Assembly (NCBI GenBank): GCA_030040815.1
Contig: JASHSZ010000178.1
Location: 1 to 17,976 of the forward strand
Origin: Streptosporangiaceae bacterium
Lineage (GTDB): Bacteria > Actinomycetota > Actinomycetes > Streptosporangiales > Streptosporangiaceae
Direction of reading: 5' to 3'
Length of the DNA stretch: 17,976 bases
Part shown: positions 14,336 through 17,976 of the stretch, piece by piece
Layout of the letters: every line of letters begins with the position of its first letter
How positions within the stretch are numbered: the first letter of the stretch is position 1
Translations under genes and position numbers: made by a program
Notes under the pieces: generated by a model
What the model saw: the letters and a program-made list of their open reading frames with translations, nothing else
The model's database searches: none
Told to the model about the DNA's origin: nothing

Positions 14336-15040
14336 ATGGACCGGATCACGGTGGCCTGCCTGGACATGGCGGGCACGACGGTCGCGGACGACGGCAGCGT
14401 GCTGGCGGCGTTCCGGGCGGCGGCCGCGGAGTTTGGCCTGACCCCTGGCGCGCCTGGGTACGCCGAGGCGATCGCGTACGTGCAGGACACCATGGGCCAG
14501 TCCAAGATCGAGGTTTTCCGCCACCTGCTCGGCAGCGAGGACCGGGCGCAGCGCGGCAATCAGGTCTTCGAGCAGAACTACGGCGAGTCCGTGCGGGCGG
14601 GACTGGTGACGCCTCTGCCGGGCGCCGTCGAGACGATCACGGCGCTGCGTGCGGCCGGAATCAAAGTCTGCCTGTGCACCGGGTTCGCGCCGGTCACCAG
14701 GGACGCTGTGCTGGACGCGCTCGGCTGGCGGCCGCTGATCGACCTCGCCCTGTCCCCTGCCGACGCCGGCCGCGGCCGTCCGTGGCCGGACCTGCCGCTG
14801 ACGGCGCTGCTGCGGCTGCACGGCGGCGCGGTCAGCGAGCTTGCCGTCGTCGGCGACACGGCGGCCGACGTGGAGTCCGGGCTGCGGGCCGGCGCGGGCC
14901 TCGTGGTCGGCGTCACGTCTGGATCGGCGAGCCGGGAGGCGCTGGTCGCCGCGGGTGCCCCGCACGTCCTCCGCTCCGTCGGCGGCCTGCTGCGGCTCGT
15001 CGGGCTCGAGGCCGGGGTCGCACCCTCGGCGCAGGCGTAA
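14336..15040 (+). CDS. Phosphonatase-like HAD hydrolase, TIGR03351 type
   Basis: This 234-aa HAD-superfamily enzyme probably breaks the C-P bond of the aldehyde made by the preceding oxidase, releasing phosphate. Motif I is CLDMAGTT (8-15) with nucleophile D10; the DxAGTT form is shared with phosphonoacetaldehyde hydrolase (PhnX). In the cap, MGQSK (53-57) matches the MGxxK of PhnX, whose Lys forms the Schiff base with the aldehyde, so K57 is the candidate. Motif II is CTGF, motif III GRPWPD and motif IV VVGDTAADVESG. The ATG has AGGAG at 14327-14331. It is 29 nt after the oxidase gene and surely in the same operon. No phosphonate transporter is encoded in this window. A perfect palindrome 49 nt after the stop may end the transcript. 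Confidence 0.88.
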   Translation: MDRITVACLDMAGTTVADDGSVLAAFRAAAAEFGLTPGAPGYAEAIAYVQDTMGQSKIEVFRHLLGSEDRAQRGNQVFEQNYGESVRAGLVTPLPGAVETITALRAAGIKVCLCTGFAPVTRDAVLDALGWRPLIDLALSPADAGRGRPWPDLPLTALLRLHGGAVSELAVVGDTAADVESGLRAGAGLVVGVTSGSASREALVAAGAPHVLRSVGGLLRLVGLEAGVAPSAQA

Positions 15041-15088
15041 CAGACCGTCTGTGGCGGGGTCGAGCGTGCGGGCGCCAGCGGGCCACGG

Positions 15089-15120
15089 TGACCGTCAGGT
15101 TACGCGTAACCTGACGGTCA
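15089..15120. repeat. Perfect 32-bp palindrome, candidate operator and/or terminator
   Basis: TGACCGTCAGGTTACG is followed directly by its exact reverse complement, a 16-bp stem with no spacer or mismatch, centred on ACGCGT. The last base is the A of the ATG of the next gene. It lies 49 nt past the hydrolase stop. It could be an operator for a dimer covering the next gene's promoter, a hairpin ending the phosphonate operon, or both. Confidence 0.95.
15107..15112 (+). promoter_or_regulatory. -10 box of a leaderless promoter inside the palindrome
   Basis: TAACCT (TANNNT) is followed by 7 nt and then ATG 15120, the leaderless spacing. No ribosome binding site is present. If transcription starts at 15120 the hairpin is not in the mRNA, and the palindrome would act as DNA. 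Confidence 0.4.
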
Positions 15121-15791
15121 TGGCGGATGCCCGGGCCTGCGACCAGTGCGGCAAGTCGTTCGTGCCGCGGCGTGAGCACGGCAGGTTCTGCTCGAGCCGG
15201 TGCCGCGTGGCCTGGAATCGCGCCAGGGCGAAGTACCCGGTCGGCGAACAGAGCGCGCTGGATTGGTCGTTCGCTGCGATGGTCGAGACCATCGACCGCC
15301 TGCCGCGGGTCAAGGAGTGGGACGGGGCCCGGGCAATCACGGTGATCGGCGAGGCCGTGTGGTGGGTCACCATCGTCGACGCGACCATGGTCCGCTATCA
15401 CCCCGACGCCTATGACCAGGTGCTGGCCGCGGTGCAAGACCGCCAGGTGATCGAGCACACGCTGGGCGGCCTGCGCTTCGTCCGCAACCACATGGGCCAT
15501 GACATCGACCACGTGGACTTCGTGACGGCGGCGCGGCGCCGAAGCAGGGCCAGGGATCAGATCGCGACCTGGACATGGCGCAGGCTCCCGTGCCCCGAGG
15601 TCGGCACGCTGCCGCTGCGTGCCCAGGAGTGGGAGCTGGACCGCTACCAGGCCTACCAGCAACAGCTTGCGGACCGGCCGGTGGGGGAGGCGTTCAGCCT
15701 AGCGAGGAGCTTCCTGGCGCAGGCGGCTGCCGCGGCGGCCGCCGAGCCGGACGTCCCGGTGCCCAGCAGCGAGCAGCCCACGGGACAATGA
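15120..15791 (+). CDS. Zinc-finger protein of unknown function
   Basis: This 223-aa protein starts with a small C4 zinc ribbon: C7-x2-C10, then FCSSRC with C25 and C29, followed by the basic WNRARAKY. This CxxCGxxF...FCSxxCR type is common at the N-terminus of short actinobacterial proteins, where it may bind nucleic acid. Residues 48-190 form an unrecognised, mostly helical domain with Trp-rich stretches (AVWWVTIVDATM; RNHMGHDIDHVDFV; IATWTWRRLPCPE). The tail after about 195 is Ala/Pro-rich. There is no signal peptide. The ATG coincides with the end of the perfect palindrome and no Shine-Dalgarno is present, which argues for a leaderless and perhaps autoregulated gene. Its stop lies 4 nt before the acetyltransferase start. 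I do not know its function. Confidence 0.75.
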   Translation: MADARACDQCGKSFVPRREHGRFCSSRCRVAWNRARAKYPVGEQSALDWSFAAMVETIDRLPRVKEWDGARAITVIGEAVWWVTIVDATMVRYHPDAYDQVLAAVQDRQVIEHTLGGLRFVRNHMGHDIDHVDFVTAARRRSRARDQIATWTWRRLPCPEVGTLPLRAQEWELDRYQAYQQQLADRPVGEAFSLARSFLAQAAAAAAAEPDVPVPSSEQPTGQ

Positions 15792-15795
15792 GGCG

Positions 15796-16320
15796 GTGCC
15801 CGCCTGCCGTCTGATCACGCCCGACGACGCGCCCGTCCTGGCCCATCTCGCTAGGGTCAACCGCGACTTCCTCGCCCCGTGGGAGCCCGCCCGGGCAGAA
15901 GCGCACTTTTCTGAGGCGGGCCAGCGCGTGGCTATCCAGGCGATGCTGGCCGAGCACGCGCACGGCCGGACCCTGCCGTGCGTGATCGTCGACGAGGTCG
16001 GCGAGGTCGTCGGCCGGGTCAACCTCAACAACATCGTCCGCGGCGCATTCCAGTCCGCCAGTCTGGGTTACTGGCTGGACCAGGGTTCTGGCGGCCGGGG
16101 GCTGGCGACCGCGGCCGTGCGCGACGTCGTCCGGCTGGCGTTTGCCGAGCTCGGCCTGCACCGGATCCAGGCGGACACGCTGGTGCACAACGTGCCGTCC
16201 CAGCGCGTGCTCGCCCGCACCGGATTCGTTCGGATAGGCCTGGCACCCAGCTACCTCAAGATCGCCGGGAGCTGGCAGGACTGCATCCTGCACCAGCTCG
16301 TGAACGACGCGGCGAGCTGA
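15796..16320 (+). CDS. RimJ/RimL-type GNAT N-acetyltransferase
   Basis: This 174-aa GNAT enzyme transfers acetyl from acetyl-CoA, typically to a protein N-terminus in the RimJ branch. NRDFLAPWEP (22-31) is the conserved opening of RimJ-like proteins. GYWLDQGSGGRGLATAAV (91-108) contains the acetyl-CoA pyrophosphate loop, and HNVPSQRVLARTGF (131-144) with YLKIAGSWQDCILHQ (153-167) completes the usual C-terminal pattern. The GTG start at 15796 is 4 nt after the stop of the zinc-finger gene, so the two are probably co-transcribed. The GAGG just before it overlaps that stop and is very close, so translation may be coupled. The family is clear; the target (ribosomal protein or small molecule) is unknown. 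It converges on the phosphoesterase gene. Confidence 0.9.
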   Translation: MPACRLITPDDAPVLAHLARVNRDFLAPWEPARAEAHFSEAGQRVAIQAMLAEHAHGRTLPCVIVDEVGEVVGRVNLNNIVRGAFQSASLGYWLDQGSGGRGLATAAVRDVVRLAFAELGLHRIQADTLVHNVPSQRVLARTGFVRIGLAPSYLKIAGSWQDCILHQLVNDAAS

Positions 16321-16358
16321 GCGCCTGCCGGGCGAGGGAGGGAACGGAGCCGACGCCG

Positions 16359-17976
16359 CTAGGCCAGCCGCTGCTGCCCGGCCGCCCGAGGCCAGTCGAC
16401 CGGCAGCAGGACGTTGCGGTCCGGCGCGAGGCCCGCTCCCGCGCCGCCGTCAGCCGTGATGCGGTCGCGTATCTGCCAGTCGTTAGCGGCGAGTTCGCGG
16501 GCCAGCGCAGCCAGTCCGACCGGGTCCGTGCGGCCCTGGGCGGGTCGGTCGGCCTGATAGCTGGCCGGCGCCGCCGAGTCGATCACCGTGCAGCCGATCA
16601 CCAGGCTCCGCTGGGTCGCCAGAAACTCCACGATCCGCGCCTGCTGCGGCCAGTCGATGTGCGACGCGGTGGTGATCTGCCAGAAACCGGTGCCGTCCGG
16701 GCCGGTGATGGCAGTCACGGCGTGTATGTGCGTGTGCCCGTTGAGCCATGCCACCACGCACGGGTGCGCGAGCAGCGTGTCGCTCAGCTCTCCGGCCAGC
16801 ACGCGGCGGTCGGCGCCCGGCGGCCGGACGTCGTTCACAAGGGTTTCCAGCGGATGGTGGCTGAACAGCACGACCGGCCTGGCGGCGGCGGCCAGCAGCT
16901 CAGCCTCGAGCCAGCGCAGCTGGGTCTCGTCGATCGAGCCCTGCCAGCCGCCATGCTGGTTCACGGTGTCCAGCACCACGCAGCGGATCGCGCCGTGGTC
17001 GAACGCGTAGTACGCGGTGCCGTCCGCGACGTTGCGCTGGGTGTAGCCGTGACCGGCCGGCGCTCCGGCCGACCGGAAGTGCTCGCTGATGTGATCGGCC
17101 CGCGTCACCGTGGCCCGGCCGGAGTCCGGCGTGACCGTGAGCCGTACGCCGCGAGCCAGGTCGGCCAGCGCCTCGGCCTCCCCGCCCTCGAACCGCGCGA
17201 CCAGCATGCCGCCGTCGATGTCGTCGGGCGGGGTGACCAACTTGACCTCGCCGATCGGAAACTGCCGCAGCCAGCCTTCCGGAGCCACGGTGCCCTGCAG
17301 CAGGTTGTCGTGGTTGCCGTGCACCGCGTACCAGGGCATGCCGAGGCCCGTGGCACGGAACGGCCGACGGGCCGCGGTCAGCACGCCGGGCGCGTCCGGG
17401 AACCCGTACCGGGTCCGCGGCAGGTCGGGCGGGCCGCCTTCCGGATGCCAGTACCGCTCGTCCTCGACGCCCGGCGCGGCGACGCCCTCGTATCGCTGTA
17501 GGTCGCCGGAGTCGGGCACCACCAGGCCGCCGTCCAGCAGCCGGATGTAGCTGCGCAGCTCGTTCAGCTGGCAGTTGTCTGTGGCGTCGCCGGTCACCAC
17601 GGCGAAGTCCAACGGCGCGCCGGATACCGGCGCGCCGCCGGAATCGCGGACTGCCCGCACCATCGCTTCGGCCACCTGAAAGGTGAACAGTTCCTGGGCC
17701 CGGTAGGTGCCGATGATGCCGACGGCGGCGCGGCTCGGTGAGTCCGGATCCGAATACCGGTCCATGAGCTCCGCCCGGCCCGGCGACTGATGGTCCATCA
17801 CGTGCGTATCGGACAGGTGCGCGATGGCCAGCAGGGGCGTCGCGGATCGCCACCAGCCGTCGGGGAGGCTACCGGCGGTCAGCTCGTCGCGCACAGGGCG
17901 CGGCTCACCTGGCTCGGTGGTCAGCCGCCGGTACCCGCCGGCGCCCGCCTCGCCCGGCACCAGCCGCCGGTCGGCG
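16359..17976 (-). CDS. Metallophosphoesterase, TIGR03767-like (start beyond right edge)
   Basis: This calcineurin-like phosphoesterase has a complete two-metal site. Counting from an in-frame GTG at 17960: D51 and H53 in [10 protein letters not shown]125 in [14 protein letters not shown] (214-219), SHHPLE (367-372) and NGHTHIH (407-413). The long insert between the second and third motifs and the length over 530 residues match the actinobacterial TIGR03767 family. The frame stays open to the window edge (ADRRL before the GTG), and the [16 protein letters not shown] stretch resembles the conserved start region of that family. I therefore think the true start, possibly with a secretion signal, lies outside the window. 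The substrate is unknown. It is convergent with the acetyltransferase gene, 38 bp apart. Confidence 0.88.
   Translation of the reverse strand, partial: ADRRLVPGEAGAGGYRRLTTEPGEPRPVRDELTAGSLPDGWWRSATPLLAIAHLSDTHVMDHQSPGRAELMDRYSDPDSPSRAAVGIIGTYRAQELFTFQVAEAMVRAVRDSGGAPVSGAPLDFAVVTGDATDNCQLNELRSYIRLLDGGLVVPDSGDLQRYEGVAAPGVEDERYWHPEGGPPDLPRTRYGFPDAPGVLTAARRPFRATGLGMPWYAVHGNHDNLLQGTVAPEGWLRQFPIGEVKLVTPPDDIDGGMLVARFEGGEAEALADLARGVRLTVTPDSGRATVTRADHISEHFRSAGAPAGHGYTQRNVADGTAYYAFDHGAIRCVVLDTVNQHGGWQGSIDETQLRWLEAELLAAAARPVVLFSHHPLETLVNDVRPPGADRRVLAGELSDTLLAHPCVVAWLNGHTHIHAVTAITGPDGTGFWQITTASHIDWPQQARIVEFLATQRSLVIGCTVIDSAAPASYQADRPAQGRTDPVGLAALARELAANDWQIRDRITADGGAGAGLAPDRNVLLPVDWPRAAGQQRLA

Noticed and set aside
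15978..17501. 507-codon open frame on the plus strand across the acetyltransferase and phosphoesterase
   Set aside because: It runs through two genes with intact catalytic motifs in other frames and shows no domain of its own.

Overview
The window is high-GC DNA from an actinomycete (Actinomycetota). Codon use is strongly G/C at third positions, GTG starts are common, several -10 boxes of TANNNT form sit 7-8 nt before a start codon (leaderless mRNAs), and the core genes are of actinobacterial type. The isoleucyl-tRNA synthetase has the GMPGAHH form of the HIGH motif that I associate with Streptomyces-like lineages rather than mycobacteria. The species cannot be named from this window.

Left third (1-7046), conserved core. 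The 5' part of ileS runs leftward off the edge. Divergent from it lies a rightward run: a DksA/TraR-type zinc-finger protein, lspA (lipoprotein signal peptidase, GTG start 8 nt after the previous stop), an RluD-family pseudouridine synthase (ATGA overlap with lspA) and, after a 338-bp gap, the replicative DNA polymerase dnaE (DnaE1 type, intact PHP metal ligands and a clamp-binding QDSLF).

Middle (7047-12085). A hairpin and a possible promoter separate dnaE from a DUF2254 membrane protein. That gene converges, 2 bp apart, on a leftward ABC exporter operon (ATPase then permease, ATGA overlap). Divergent from the ABC operon is a four-helix membrane protein of DUF2567 type. It converges on a leftward polyphosphate glucokinase (ppgK), whose likely intrinsic terminator lies inside the 3' end of the DUF2567-like gene.

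Right third (12086-17976), accessory genes. A leftward 138-aa protein of unknown function is divergent from a minimal 81-aa GntR protein, with an inverted repeat between them that fits an operator. After the GntR gene come an FAD-dependent oxidoreductase (TIGR03364 type) and a phosphonatase-like HAD hydrolase (TIGR03351 type). This pair is known from phosphonate catabolism and probably removes an amine and then splits a C-P bond. Next is a perfect 32-bp palindrome ending on the A of the ATG of a zinc-finger protein of unknown function, which is closely followed by a RimJ-like acetyltransferase. A leftward TIGR03767-like metallophosphoesterase runs off the right edge.

The best candidates for something new are the palindrome with its zinc-finger gene, the GntR/unknown-protein divergent pair with its repeats, and the compact phosphonate module. 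No rRNA, tRNA, CRISPR array, insertion sequence or prophage was seen.
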